DNA from: Rostratula benghalensis
Taxonomy: Eukaryota; Chordata; Aves; Charadriiformes; Rostratulidae
Assembly: GCA_013399305.1 (NCBI GenBank)
Contig: VXAI01000183.1
Span: 628,715 to 692,714 of the forward strand
Length of the DNA: 64,000 bases
Reading direction: 5' to 3'
The first letter of the stretch is position 1, and each line of letters starts with the position of its first letter. Both the position numbers and the translations under genes were made by a program. This document shows positions 1-12,369 of the stretch, piece after piece. The notes below the pieces were generated by a model. The model did no database searches and was not told the origin of the DNA. It worked only from the letters and a program-made list of their open reading frames with translations.

Positions 1-2258
1 AAGTCAGTGGGAAAAAATGCAATTAATGTCCAACTAATTGATGGTTTGGGTCAGTACTCCAGTTTTCTGCATATTCAGATGTCTATTTTTTTTTCAACTC
101 AGCCAAAAATGTAAAAGGTTTGGTTTCAATTAATCAAGTGCTAATGAAGGGTGCCAAATTCGCAAGAATGAAATCCTCTTTTCCATCACATTTTCCTGAA
201 TCCCATAGTATCCCACTAAGGCTCAGCTCCAAGGAGGAGTGACTGTGGCCCAGGTCTGCACTCGGGGCTGCGTGGGCACCAAGGTTTCTGGTCAGACCGC
301 GGGAAGCTGCTGTCTATTCCAACATTTAAAATGAATCCAAAAGTCTCTAGCAAAAAGGATTTAGGTCAGTATTTACATATTTGTCCAGTGACATTATGGG
401 TGCTGTCAGCTAATACAACAAATGCGTTTGTTGTTTTGATTGTTTATATTTCGGTTGCTTAGGGTTTTAGTTTTGTTTAGCTTGTTGATATCAAGCGATA
501 CATATACTTGGGATAAGGGCAAAGTCAAGGTCAGTGCACTGGCAGATTGGTTTCAGACCTTGCATTCTGGATGAGGAGTTGCTGGAAACTCTTGGGGCGG
601 TTCCGATAGCAAGAGATGGGCTCAGGAAAGGTTTGTCTCGTTACTAGCGAGAGCTGAAGTTCTCATCTGGTAAGACCAGACATCAGGTTTTGTCTGATAT
701 GGATCTGGATTTAAGGAGAGGAAGGGAAGTCTGCAATGTAAGCAATGCAGGAATACCAGGCAGCGCTAAGAAAGCAGTGAAGTGTTTCCTGCATATTCTT
801 ATGAGTCAAAACAACAACAAGAAAAGTATTTATAGAGTAATTACTAGTGTCCACCACTGATTTTTTTTTTTTTTCTGATAAATATTTTCCTCTGCTACAA
901 ACTAGAGTTAGAGATCTGACTGATTTCCTACAAAGCAAGGATATCTAGCTCACGAGCAAATCGCAAGACTTTATAGAAGAGGAAAGCACCGCTAATTATC
1001 TCAATTTTATGGGTAAATCCAGATAGAGCCAAGGTGATCTGATTAACCTGAAATCATTTCCACCTGGAGGGGGTTTAGGTATAGCTGGTCACCTCAGAAC
1101 CAAGCCAACACTTGAGGCAGTAAGTACTACTGTCCACATCTCCTATTTAATCAGCTATCAGGCTTATACATTAGCTAATCATAAAGAAGTTTATAAGAGG
1201 AGATGGTACAGTATATAGAACTCTGGTGTAGCCAGAAGCTTTGATTATCACTTTATCTTGGCTGCACCACTCATTCATTCTTAGACCAGATTTGAGCTAA
1301 CAGCAGAACATACACCTCCATGCCAGGTACTGAAATGACCCATTATTTAAAAAGAAATAAAATAAAAATGTACAGTTAAAAATTCAAGAAATATAGTGTT
1401 TGCACACGCAGGGGTCGATAAACACCTCCAAAGCCACCTTTTCCATACACTCCACCTACAACCCCACAAACTCAGAAAACAACATCTCAAAAACATCATA
1501 GGATTAGGGTCACTCAGGGCTATATCTTATCGCTATGACTACATGCAACTTCCTATTGGCAATCAGAACTGAGTGAAGACAGCAGTTTTTCACTCTTTAT
1601 AGTTACTAAACGTTTAGATAAGTAACCATGGACCAGTGCTGGTTTTGTCAAAGATAAATATATCTGTTTTGAGCTTTGATGAAGCAAAGAGTGCAGCCAC
1701 CAAGATCTGAAAAAGCACTTATGTCCACAGCTATTCTGGTCAACTCTTAATTTAAATGAATTTATAACATGGTTTTCTCAACTTTTCTCCCTTTTTTTGT
1801 TTTTTTTTTTTTCAATTTATCTGTTTTATTTTCTTGGTTTGTAATCCCCTTTATTCTGTTTTACTGCTGCTACAACATAAGGATGAAAATTTAAGAGCTT
1901 TTCACACTGAGTCTGAAAGCTCCTTTTGTTCTTGATGTTCTACTCATTGAAACATTTCTCTTTCTGTATTTCAGCCTGTGGATCATTATTCTACCTTGTA
2001 TGCATTCTGTTGCATTTCTTCACAGCCTTGGGTTCAACTGTACTGTAACCACTTCTGAACTTGGACATTTTTTTTCTTGCATTTTTTTCTGCTATTTGTA
2101 ACTTATTTTTACATAAGACCTTGGTCCAAGTGGTCACTCTTAACAACTTATGCCCCTGCAGCCCCTGTTTATAGTTTCAGAGTTTAAGGACAGAAGTAAA
2201 CTTTATATCTTTTCTAATCTCCTCGAGATCACTAACCATTGCATTATATTCACCCCAG
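1..2258. other. Unique AT-rich non-coding sequence
   Basis: No open frame with recognisable protein motifs and no recognisable repeat family is visible. The only low-complexity pieces are a 14-T run at 861-874 and T-rich sequence at 1793-1812. A good acceptor-like pyrimidine tract ending at 1974 has no convincing donor partner. I read this as intergenic or intronic DNA. Confidence 0.6.
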
Positions 2259-2446
2259 ATGCCTAACCGAGAATTTAGGTTAGAAAGAAACATCTTAGGC
2301 CCCAAGACTCTAAACCACTGCGTGACTGGAGGGCAAATGAGCTGCCAGTGGTAATTAGAAAAACCTATATGATGGCCTTGTACTACAAGGTGTCTTCAAG
2401 AGGAGGCATGAAGGACAGTTCCATAGAAAAGAACATAAGAGGAAGG
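2259..2446 (+). other. Exon-like segment, possibly non-coding RNA
   Basis: The segment is preceded by a pyrimidine-containing acceptor (..ttcaccccag) and followed by a strong donor (GGAAGG|GTAAGT). It opens with an ATG whose frame runs 32 codons to a TAA inside the segment. That does not look like an internal coding exon, so if transcribed it would more likely belong to a long non-coding RNA or a first exon with a short upstream frame. No homology is recognised. Chance co-occurrence of splice consensus is a serious alternative. Confidence 0.15.
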
Positions 2447-2698
2447 GTAAGTTTTTACATGCCTACTTTTAAAAAAGGACATCTTCATCCTCCAAATTAA
2501 CATTCCCTCCCCTCAACATGCACATAAGCATCACCATATTTCTTCTACGTAATGATTTTTTATTGCCTTCCCAAAGCAACGTTCACCATAAGCAGTATCA
2601 AAGTGTTGTGTATTCGGCAATTTCAGTGCTAGAATGAGGATGTCCTGAAGGTTGCCTGAATGAGACTGGTTTGTGTATGACACTTCATAACCAAGTGA

Positions 2699-2716
2699 GA
2701 CACACACACACACACA
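2699..2716. repeat. (CA)n dinucleotide microsatellite
   Basis: About nine uninterrupted CA units. Short, but long enough to be polymorphic. Confidence 0.85.
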
Positions 2717-3371
2717 AAGCTAAAGTCATCCCCAAAGTCTACTTTATCTGTCCTATGTGAAATTAACAGTGTGTCTGAGTGCACCGTAACATGCGTGTCA
2801 CATCACATGCCACCTTCTCTTGAAAGCAAGCAAGCGTAGTAGAAATCCACTCTCAGAAATTCAGTCACTTCAAATTTTAACAGACATCGTCCCTAATTTC
2901 TGCCTACACCATAATTCCTCTGATAGAAGAACCCATGCTTTAGAAAATGTGGAGAAAAAAAAAAAAAAAGAAGAAAAAGAACTTAATGTGAACCTGCGTA
3001 AAATTTGACAAGTATCCTAGTTCTTTGGAGATATTTTATTACAGAGCAGGCACTCACGTGCTGTGGCATTCCTGTTGGCATTAACTTTGACTGGTTTGTT
3101 TACTCTCATTTCCTTACACCACCCCTCCTGATGCCCCCATCCCTGCCACATTAGTCCCACAGAAGGCAGCCTGCGGAATCCCACACCGGTTGTGGCTATT
3201 TAGGACCTCAAGGCAACCTCTGCACAGCTCAGGCAGATTTATAGATCCAGAGCTGAGTCACAAGAGTTACCACAGATTGAAGAATCTCTAAGTATCTGCT
3301 GAAGTGCTCTGCCCAATTTCTCCATTCTTGGGCCATCTCGAAAGAGGGTAAAACAAGAAACAAGTTAAGAC

Positions 3372-3395
3372 TTTTTTTTTTTTTTTTTTTTTTTT
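3372..3395. repeat. Poly(T) tract, 24 nt
   Basis: Uninterrupted run of 24 T. No retroposed sequence is recognised next to it, so it is either a simple homopolymer or the tail of an unrecognisable minus-strand retrocopy. Confidence 0.9.
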
Positions 3396-6300
3396 CCAAG
3401 TTGAAGATAATGTGTTTTACCTTCCAGTTGCCACAGGCTACGAGGGTGCACCAAATTGGTTTCTGGGGCTCAGCTGCTGCCTGCCAATTTGTCAAACCAC
3501 AGTAACTCAATCACGTTGCCGAACCCCCAGCAATAGTCAGCACCATTATGCTAAATGCCTTATGCTAGCAATCAAGATATGGTTAGAGATATTAATGTGC
3601 CACCTAAGAAGCCCCATTTGGTTAATACAGAAGTACTGGGAAAGTGTGTCAGAGAAATTTATCCTTTTCCTGTGCCTTAGTGGTGGATCCAGTTGGAGAT
3701 TTGGCTATAACCCAGTGTTACATCTCACCACCGATGGCAGTGATTCCTCTAGGAATCCTAGTACCCAGGATCTTCTTGCTCAGACAAGCACACAAAACTG
3801 AAGTAGGGCACTGACTGATCGCGTACAATTACTGCTTTGAACTGAAGCCTGGAGACCATGGGAGAACTCGGCGTTTCCCTCTAGCCATGTCCAGATAAGT
3901 TAGAAACATGTTGTGACCTTTTATATTTATTTTTCCTCCAGAAAAAAACCCACGATTTTTTTTCTCCTTCTCCTTCTCTGATTTAACAAGCATGCTTGAG
4001 GTTCCCCATTAGTTAGGGGTTTCTTTTTTATTTTTACTCTACATTTCACTATATATTACTACTTACATATTATACTAAATCCTAGAGTTGCTGCTCATCT
4101 TTCAGGCTAGTAAAAGTATTCCATCCCTATAAATTTTTCGTTTGTTTTTGTCAAAGAATGTACCACACTTTATAGCTCTGGGCTTCACCTCATTATTTCA
4201 AAATACACTTCTTAATTGACTAAGATAACGCAAAGAATTTTCTTATTGATATAGTACCTTGTATGCAGCCACAAGAGGAAGGCAGGTCAGGATCTCTCCC
4301 ACACGCTTCAGCAGAGTGTCGGTGCCAAAAACAGCATCATGTGTACTTAGAATAATATTGCTGTGTATATTGCATAAATATATATATATTGAATAATTGC
4401 ACTAGCATTGTAGCCCATCAGTTTCTTTTAAAGGGCGTAAATTCATTCAGCTCACAATTTATTCTACCCCCAGCCCCTTCCATCTGGTAGCAAGGAAGCA
4501 AAAGTCTTCTGGGAGTGGGGTACTGGTGTGGATTCTGCAACCCAGGCTGGACGGGCCCCAGTTTAACTTTTGGCTGATGAATTTTCGAGAGGGCGGTGGG
4601 TACCACCAAGCCCTCCTGGGAATATCATGGATCCAGGCACTTCTAGTGCTGCTGTAAGAACAATTTACAGAGCCAGCATCCCAGGGTTATTTTCTTGACA
4701 CGCTGCAAAACAGCAAGAAACTGAACCCTGGATGGGTCTATAAGTGAAGCAATATTTACTTCAAGCCATTTCAGTTAATACCTGTGAAAGGATTAGCACT
4801 GTAGACAAGCCATTAGTGGCAACAATGATTATCTGCTATATGTCATGAGGTGTGACAAAAAACTAAAGTGCAAAATTAAGCTCTTTACTAGCTTAAGGAG
4901 ATTTCTGGTTTAGGTATCTACACAAGGAGAGAGGGTAGACCCTGTTTCACCTTATAAAACAAACATTAAGAATCAGTAAGACATGGTGCAAGACACTCAC
5001 AGGGCCTGGGTGGCCAGGAGAGGTAATAAATAAAAGCTACTTTACAATAGACTTACAGTAAACAAATAACATGAATTGATGAAGAGACCGTAAATTAAAT
5101 ATCCCTGAATGATATTAAATTTCAGAGTCACTGGATTTTTGGGAAACTTACTAAAAGGTGCTTTCTATGTAAAATCAGCCTCTCTGGTGGATGGTAATGG
5201 TGTCAACACTTACTTTATTTCTGTCTTGCAGAGTGTAACACACAGCAGTTTATCAACTGGCTCATGTTTGCTTTTTGAAAGGTGATGGGGTAGAAAGCAA
5301 GTACCCCGCATCGTGTCCTCAGTCCCAGCACCCATCTTGGAGTAGGCTCCATCTGCCTTTGACATTCACCTTGAAATGGATAATCCCAGTCAAATCTGAT
5401 AAATTCTGGACCAAATGTGATGCTCAGTAACCTGACTGCTGTGCTGGGCTGCAGATGGGAAAAAAAACCACAAAAAAACACCACTACAAAAATTCCTCCC
5501 AGCCTATCTTCCCAACATCTCTGGAGGCTTTTCTGCTCTGAATCTGCTGTGCTGGAGCTCTTTTGCCATAGGATATCTCCTGCCAAGATATGCACTTTTA
5601 GGATGAAAATATAGTCTGGAGTAAAAGCTGTGTGGATCAGAAGAAATCTGCCACCCTACTCCATCTAACAGATGACAACAAGCTTTAATTCATCCACTGA
5701 TGACATGACTGGCTCCTACACAACCCTGTTGCCACTGAGAGGGCAATAACAGCTCCTCATATCTAAATAAAATCTAAATAAATAAATAATCAAAATCTAG
5801 CCAAATAAAAAAAAATAATAGATAAATGGTATAATGGGTTATGAGACTATATTTCTACATAGGTGGTCAAGACTTGGTGGGTTCCCCTGGTGAATGCCCA
5901 TAAACCCACAATACAGTGGTCACAAACACTGGCATGATTTAGAGCCCGAAAATTGTAAGTTTGATGCAACTGCTCTGATGTTGTGTGCTCTTGCAGTGTT
6001 TGGGTTAAAACAGCCCCAATGCCAAAACTTGAATCCCTGTTTCTGACAACGGAGATTTTACTTGGATAAAAGCACGGATTGAGTTCTTATGAATACTAAA
6101 TCATTTAGATCTCCAAAACACATTGCCATGTCCCTGGTAAAATGGCAAGTACAAACCTGATTAACCAAATGCTGGGTGGCTTCTTTGGAAATAAATATAC
6201 AAGCCACAACTAACCCAACTTATTTGCAGTGTGAGGTTTGAAAAGAGCACTTAAAATACATAGAATCATGGTCACCTTCACCAAATCAATCAATCTCTGA

Positions 6301-6826
6301 CTGTATAGCATTCTTTGGTTGTGACATCTTCCCTCAGGGCGTCCCTGGCATCCATATTTCCTCCAGTCCAATTGCACAAATACTGTTAATTTTTGTCTCA
6401 CATCATCCTAAATGTTGTTTCCCCTCTGTATGTGCAACCACTTCTCATGGCTTCAACTGTAACATTGCCTGAAGATAAGGTAAAATTTAGTGCTCTTTAG
6501 CAGTAACACTAGTATTGTAAACCTTCATTAGATCTTTACAAATCCTGCCCCAGACTGGAAAAAAAAATCCTTATTACAACCTCTCTGCTTTCCAGCTGTT
6601 ATTAATGGGAATAAGCTGGGCTGCTTCCCAAGATACCTGCATCCCACACCACGAGGAAAGTTCAACCCAACACCATGCAAAACCCAAGGTTTTTTAAGAG
6701 CAACACGACTTCTTTTTGTCTGTTGGAAAACGGTATCCACTGTACAGACAGGTTTTAGCCTTCAGAGTAACCATTCAAGAGAGGTTTACTGATGATAAAA
6801 CCGACATCTATCGTGCTTTTCAACAG

Positions 6827-8289
6827 GTGAGCTATCTAATAAGCAGCAGAATCCCTGCGCTAAAGAGATTATGCTCTGCAGCACCGAATGAAGTAAGATG
6901 CTGCGTTAAATTTAGCAGGTGCTCGGTCTGCAGTTATTAAGCAATTATTCCCCGGGCTGCTCCTTCCCTCCCCTCTGTTTTCAAAACCCGGGGCTTGCTT
7001 TTGCAGCGAGTCTTTGAGCTCCCTCTCCACTGAAGAAGTTCACCGCTGCTCCACCACAGACCCACAACCTCAGGTACTTGCAGTGAAGAGGTGTTTTGAA
7101 AGCCAAAGTTGTGCTTGCCCAGGCTCTCCATGCAGGAATGAGTTTCCCTCCCTGTCTGTGGGCACGTTCGAAGTCTCTAAGATGTTTCAGACTCTCAAAT
7201 TGTCTTGTTGGGGGTTTTTGGGTTGGTTTTTTTTTTTTTTTTTTTGGTTCTTCTTGTTATTCTCATGGCTTTTTGTTGCGTGTGAGGCTAAACTCTCGAG
7301 TCATGGCATTTTTGTGTCAATTGGAGAGGGAAGGAAGCACTTCTGATGAATGACGATGTTTTCTAAATAATTCTAATTGATATTAAGAAAACTATATGAC
7401 ATAAAGTGACTGAATCTGCTTCAACTCACTTCTGATGTTTTGTTTTCTTTTTACATCTTTCATGCATGTTTATATGAAATTAGCTTAACTTTGCCTCAAA
7501 TTAAAGACTGAATTTGATTCCTTCTGTATCCTCCAACATATATTTTATATATAACACGGATAGTTGCAGTTATATACATTCACTGTGTAGAAAAATCTCC
7601 TTCAGACTAAGCTATCTTTCCAGAGCCAAAACATAAATATGATTTACTAATTCAAATATATATTTTTTTTAAAAAATTAAACATTATACTATTTAGTATT
7701 CATGCATATGTATATTATTTCCTCATTGATAATTCAATATGGCCTTAGTTTTCCTTATTCTTTCCTGAGCAAAGTGCCTGACCAATTGCCCCATGTGGGA
7801 TTTATAAATACAGGGTTGCAGATTTACCTGTAGCAGAACACTTATTCGCCAGTGATGAAAGCCAAGGAGAAAAAACCCAAGCAGATAAAACCACGAAATT
7901 TAATCACAATAGCTCTTTTTTTTGTTTTTTGTTTTTTGGGTTTTTTTCATAAGAAGTTATATGAAGGAAGGTATTTTATGGCTGTCATGAGAGACTTCAC
8001 CTATAAAAGACTGAGATGCCTGTATTCATGCAGTACATTTGCTGCACCTTCCACTGCCCACAGCAACTCCCTATATAGAAAATCGTCTTTCGTTCATTTT
8101 TTGGTTTTTATTTTAAACATTCTGAAAAGCATCATATAAAAATCCTGTGTGTACTCTAGCATTGCTACAGGGGTTAAATTGTTAATGCTTTACTTTCACT
8201 CTAGTTTTTTATCAAACTTTCTTTTTTCTCTCCCTGGGGATAAACAAATGGACAGCTTTCCTCTCTAGTATTCCTCCTTCCATTACCAT
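6827..8289. other. Unique sequence with T-rich tracts
   Basis: It includes a 19-T run at 7227-7245 and a T/G-rich run at about 7915-7948. The part near 6830-7080 is somewhat richer in CpG than its surroundings and has exon-like splice signals (acceptor ending near 7006, CAG|GT near 7075), but the donor is weak and I do not call an exon. Confidence 0.5.
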
Positions 8290-8680
8290 CACAGCAGAAT
8301 GCATCTGAGACTATAATAATTCAGTGATGAAATACAAAATGTCGCAATGCCATCTCTCTTAAAGTGAACTGAGATTTTGTTATGCCATTTTAGGTGCACT
8401 AATAGCTCCTAAAGTCCCATGGAGTATCTTAATGTGAATTTAATGAGCTGATAGCATATAAATGACAGTACTGTGAGGGTGAAGGTGACATAACCTTTTT
8501 CCTTCTATTTGATGTTTGTCTTTGAAAAAATACAGATCTTTTCAAAACGTACTGCATTATTACAAAGTGCTGCATCATTCAGCAAGGAGGCTACCATTGT
8601 TTTATCATTTGAAAGCCCCTTTTTGCTCTCTCCATGGCACGAGAAACAAAAGCACTTTTTAGTTCACCATTATGGTAATT
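8290..8680. other. Candidate conserved non-coding element
   Basis: A complex, non-repetitive, moderately AT-rich block with many TAAT/ATTA cores and no long homopolymers. By appearance it resembles vertebrate conserved non-coding sequence, but conservation cannot be measured from one genome. Low confidence. Confidence 0.2.
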
Positions 8681-8887
8681 AAAAAATCTAAACATTTTAC
8701 ATTGCAGCACAGTGTCAATACGTGGCTCTCCGGTCCTCATGGTCATGATGTGGTATGCACATCCAGTGGCAACCCATGATTTTTATCAAGCATTGATGCC
8801 AGCCCTGGTAGCCCAGAGCCAGTAAAATCACGTGTGAATCACACCAAAACCCATACGTCTTTATTTCTTGGGTTTCATCTTTTTTAT

Positions 8888-8904
8888 CCCCCCCCCCCCC
8901 CCCC
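8888..8904. repeat. Poly(C) tract, 17 nt
   Basis: Uninterrupted run of 17 C. The opposite strand is 17 G and could adopt G-quadruplex or i-motif structures in vitro. Such tracts are rare compared with poly(A/T) and are error-prone in sequencing. Confidence 0.9.
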
Positions 8905-10449
8905 TTCCTATCAAGGCTAACACTAAGAGGTCTACTCATCATTGCTGACTCCCAAACTCCGTAAGTCATTAGGGGAGCCTTGTCATTTATAACCAGTTGC
9001 CTCCCCTCGCTCGGTGGTGTCACACCCCATTGTGCTGCCCAAATCCCAATCACCTTCCGCGTGGTAATGAGCTGTGATCCCATCAGCGCTGGCTCGGATC
9101 AGCCCTTGACACTGCCACGCAAAGGGGAGGAAGGGACCAACGGGAAAAGATAAATATATAGGTAATCAGACAGCAGTAGATGTATAGAAACCATAACTGG
9201 CAAATTAAGGAGGTAACCGAATGGATGAGGTTATTAGAGTTTGCTAGAGTGTAGCAATGTAGCTTTTCCACTGCCGTTGGAAGTATTCTCCTTAAAACTT
9301 TCAATTCAAGCCTAAGCAATGACATCTCAGGGGTTTTTTTTCCCCCCTCCCAACCTAAACACTAAGAGACATGACAGCCAATGATTTGATCACTTCTATG
9401 CTAAGTACCTTGTAACTAAAAAAAATACTAACTTTCACTTCTCTTTCGCCAGATGTTACAAACAGATTCCTCCTAAACAACATACAGAACCCAGAAATGA
9501 CTTATCATTTTAAAACTTTAGCCTGAGCAGATCTTCCCTTTAATCTTATTCTCACTAGCTGAATTTAGGTCAATCAAGGATTTATTTGGGTTGGTTTGTT
9601 GGTTTGTCAACTTTAAAACACGTGTAGGACAGACTATGAATTACTTCTGAAGACAGCGTATTTGCTGTATTTTCTTACAGTCTCAATGCTGCTGCACGCA
9701 GTGTGTAAGACCAAGTGAATTAAATTTATAAAAGTTATTTCCTCCACCAGTAGAAATGATAATGTTTGCTCTCCTGAGAAGAGCGTACCTCGGGCTGCGT
9801 TTGACAAAGGAAAAATAAATAAATTAAAAAATAAGCAGCTTACGTGTTTCAAAAAGTTGGAATTTTGGCAATGTGTGAAATTTGTTTAGAAAAACCTTTT
9901 CGTTGCCAGGTGACAAGGCAAAACATATCACATATGCTTAACAACCAGCTTGTACATATTTTGTCTTTCCAAGGTTTCTAGGGCTGGTCAGGCACAATGA
10001 TGCATTACAGCTGAAGGAGCTTCCAGCAGGGACAAATGTTTGTCTCTTTCCAAAAGAATTTTCCTAATCCTTAAGCAAAACAACTCAATATTTCTCATTG
10101 TTTAATGACTGAGTAAGGATTAATTCTGCTCAAAATGCATCGTACAACGAGTCATAACACATATATTGTGTTTGCTGAGGATGCATACTACTGCTTTTCT
10201 GGCACATCATGCTTGTTAGCATTTCATGGGATAGAACAAGCAGTAGTTCTGCAAATACTTACAAATTTCTTACAATAGTCTGACATCCTATCCCTGTTCT
10301 ACTGTAAGACAACAAGGCAAGCAGCATAAAAACCTATGGATGACTAAGGATCAATGATAATGTGTTAAAACTTATATCTTACTGCTTACAAAGGCTGCTG
10401 TTGCTGTAGTCTGAGCACCTTCAGATCTCTGATGTTTCCATTTCCTCAG
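8905..10449. other. Unique non-coding sequence
   Basis: No gene or repeat family is recognised. Open frames on both strands here lack motifs and overlap each other, as expected by chance. Confidence 0.6.
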
Positions 10450-10500
10450 CACTTAATTACACTGATGAACATCTCCATTTCAGAGGAACTGAAAGATAAG
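10450..10500 (+). other. Exon-like 51-nt segment
   Basis: A pyrimidine-rich acceptor (..ccatttcctcag) precedes exactly 17 open codons (starting HLITLMNIS and ending EELKDK), followed by a strong donor (AAG|GTAAGG). The length is a multiple of three. No family is recognised. It resembles a second 51-nt exon-like segment at 12319-12369 in length and phase. Pseudo-exons of this quality occur by chance. Confidence 0.15.
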
Positions 10501-12318
10501 GTAAGGTTGTACAAGAATTCTGACACAGGACAGGAGAAAAACCCACCATCCTGCACTCACATTCCCCTGAAATCAGCCATCGTCACCAGAGATCCATCCT
10601 TCCCCTCTCAAAACTCAGCCCTTGCTGTGAACATTTGCATGTATCCCATGGCCCGTGGTTGGAGTTAACAGACTTTGCACATGTGAAATTAATTGTGGGG
10701 ATAATTCTGACACAATTACCTTTTCTTGGAATCCCAGTCAACAAGTACTCTAATAAATCACGGTGTTGCTCGTGTTATAATGAACATCAGTAATCAAATG
10801 CATCTGTATGCTCAGCCTGTTTGCTCACTTAAAATCAAAATATTAAAAGGCAAAGAAGAGTTAGGTGTCCAGGCTCCCACCTGCCTAACACACAATATGG
10901 GCACAGAGGACCTGTCTACTCTCTTCAAAGTACCTTCTAGCTGCAGCTATAAGATGTTTGTGCCATTATGTAAACTTTAATCCCAATCTCTTTTAGAAAA
11001 AGGATCTCGTGTTCATTCCTACGTACTCCAAGTATTCTGAGCTTTTATACTGTCTCTTTGCTTTTAACATTCCCAATTTTAGTGTCCCTCAAAGGAAAAT
11101 TCAGCATGACTCCTGAGATTAAAATGTTTTGATTTTTTTTTCTCTAATTAAACTTGTCAGCAGAAACTAGTGAATCAGTTTTCAAAAAGCATCACTGATT
11201 CATTTAGAACAACGAGCTGTCATATCATTATTTCTCTGTCGCATGGAGGGGCTGTCTTCGTGTCTTCTGCACCCCCAGTTGAACATCAGCTTTTATACAG
11301 GTTGGATTAGGTACCACAAATTTTTCTGTTCTCCACACCAACCTTTATAATTCTGTTGCCCCTTTCCCCCACCCTTCTGCAGCCATTCCCACCTGCCCTG
11401 GGGAAGAAACAAGCATACACTGAAAGCTCATCCCTAAAAATATTTTCTCTCCAGTGGAGAGTACAACTTCTTGAATTAGATATCCAGTAGGAACGCTTGT
11501 GCCTGCAAATTCCAGTTTGCTCTCCCTGCCAGTAAACCACGCACGCCAGCAAACCAATTTCCTAGAATCCTCATCAAAAGACAACAACAAAGAGCTATAA
11601 CGATGGTCAAATCAAATTTATTTAAACAGGGAAAAGAGACCATGCACAAAACCTTCCTGCATTACCATCCAGATGCGCTATGCTTCTACCTGTGACTGTT
11701 AATATTCACTGGCCCTCTAAATCTTTAAAAATTTAGATGTATTTTTACTTCCTTCGCTTTTTCACTGTAGATTATACCCTGTTGCAGTACAGGGCATCCA
11801 TTTACACAGCGTAAACTTACACCGTGAGATACGATCCCAGATGAGGTATTGCCTCAAACAGAAAATGAAAAATATTCCATGCATTTTAAACATGAATCAA
11901 AGATCATAAGTTACACAAATGCGTAATACATTTCTGCTATTCACTGGCAGGAGAGAAAAACAAAACTGGCAGCTATAGCAATTGTATAATGGTAATTATT
12001 GAGGGAAATAATTACACGAAAACCTGTTCAAATTATATACAGGATGGAATGACTCAAAGCAAGAAGAATTTAAAGTGATAGTTAATACTGCACCAAACCT
12101 CACTGCATGACACCAGGCAGTAAAATCGGACAAATAAATGTATCTGCTGATATCTTTCTACCTTCTGAAGTTGGTAAAAAGTGGACAAAAAGCAACTATT
12201 TCCGCTCGGTGGTGTCCAGCTGTAGGGATTTCAGCGTTTTACGGGGAGGGTCCCAGTCACCCAGGGCTCTCTGCACACAGGGAAGAAGGAGACCCTAATG
12301 CAATTTTCTTCTAAACAG
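10501..12318. other. Unique AT-rich non-coding sequence
   Basis: No gene, RNA or transposon is recognised. Overlapping minus-strand open frames near 11307-11590 are short and have no motif. Confidence 0.6.
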
Positions 12319-12369
12319 CCTGTAATCACTTATAGTCATTCAACAGTATGGGCCTTCCCTCAGCTGCAG
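12319..12369 (+). other. Exon-like 51-nt segment
   Basis: A strong acceptor (..ttttcttctaaacag) and strong donor (CTGCAG|GTGGGT) enclose 51 nt that are open in only one frame (17 codons, starting PVITYSHS). Phase 0 at both ends would allow joining in frame to the segment at 10450-10500. No homology is recognised, so this is speculative. Confidence 0.15.

Larger units (their letters stand above)
2447..6760. other. Unique AT-rich non-coding sequence with short simple repeats
   Basis: No gene is supported. The stretch contains a CA repeat near 2699-2716, an A-rich tract at 2955-2980, a 24-T run at 3372-3395 and an A/T-rich low-complexity patch (AAATA-type units) at about 5761-5822. A strong acceptor ending at 5231 is followed by only a short frame that closes quickly. 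Confidence 0.6.

Noticed and set aside
5232..5281. Strong acceptor followed by a frame reading NTQQFINWLM, reminiscent of the tail of glucagon-like peptides
   Set aside because: The frame closes within 15 codons, the donor is poor and no precursor or basic cleavage sites are present. The resemblance is a coincidence of a few residues.
6766..6826. Open 20-codon segment ending CAACAG|GTGAGC
   Set aside because: The donor is good, but the upstream acceptor choice is ambiguous (several AGs, weak pyrimidine tract) and there is no partner exon.
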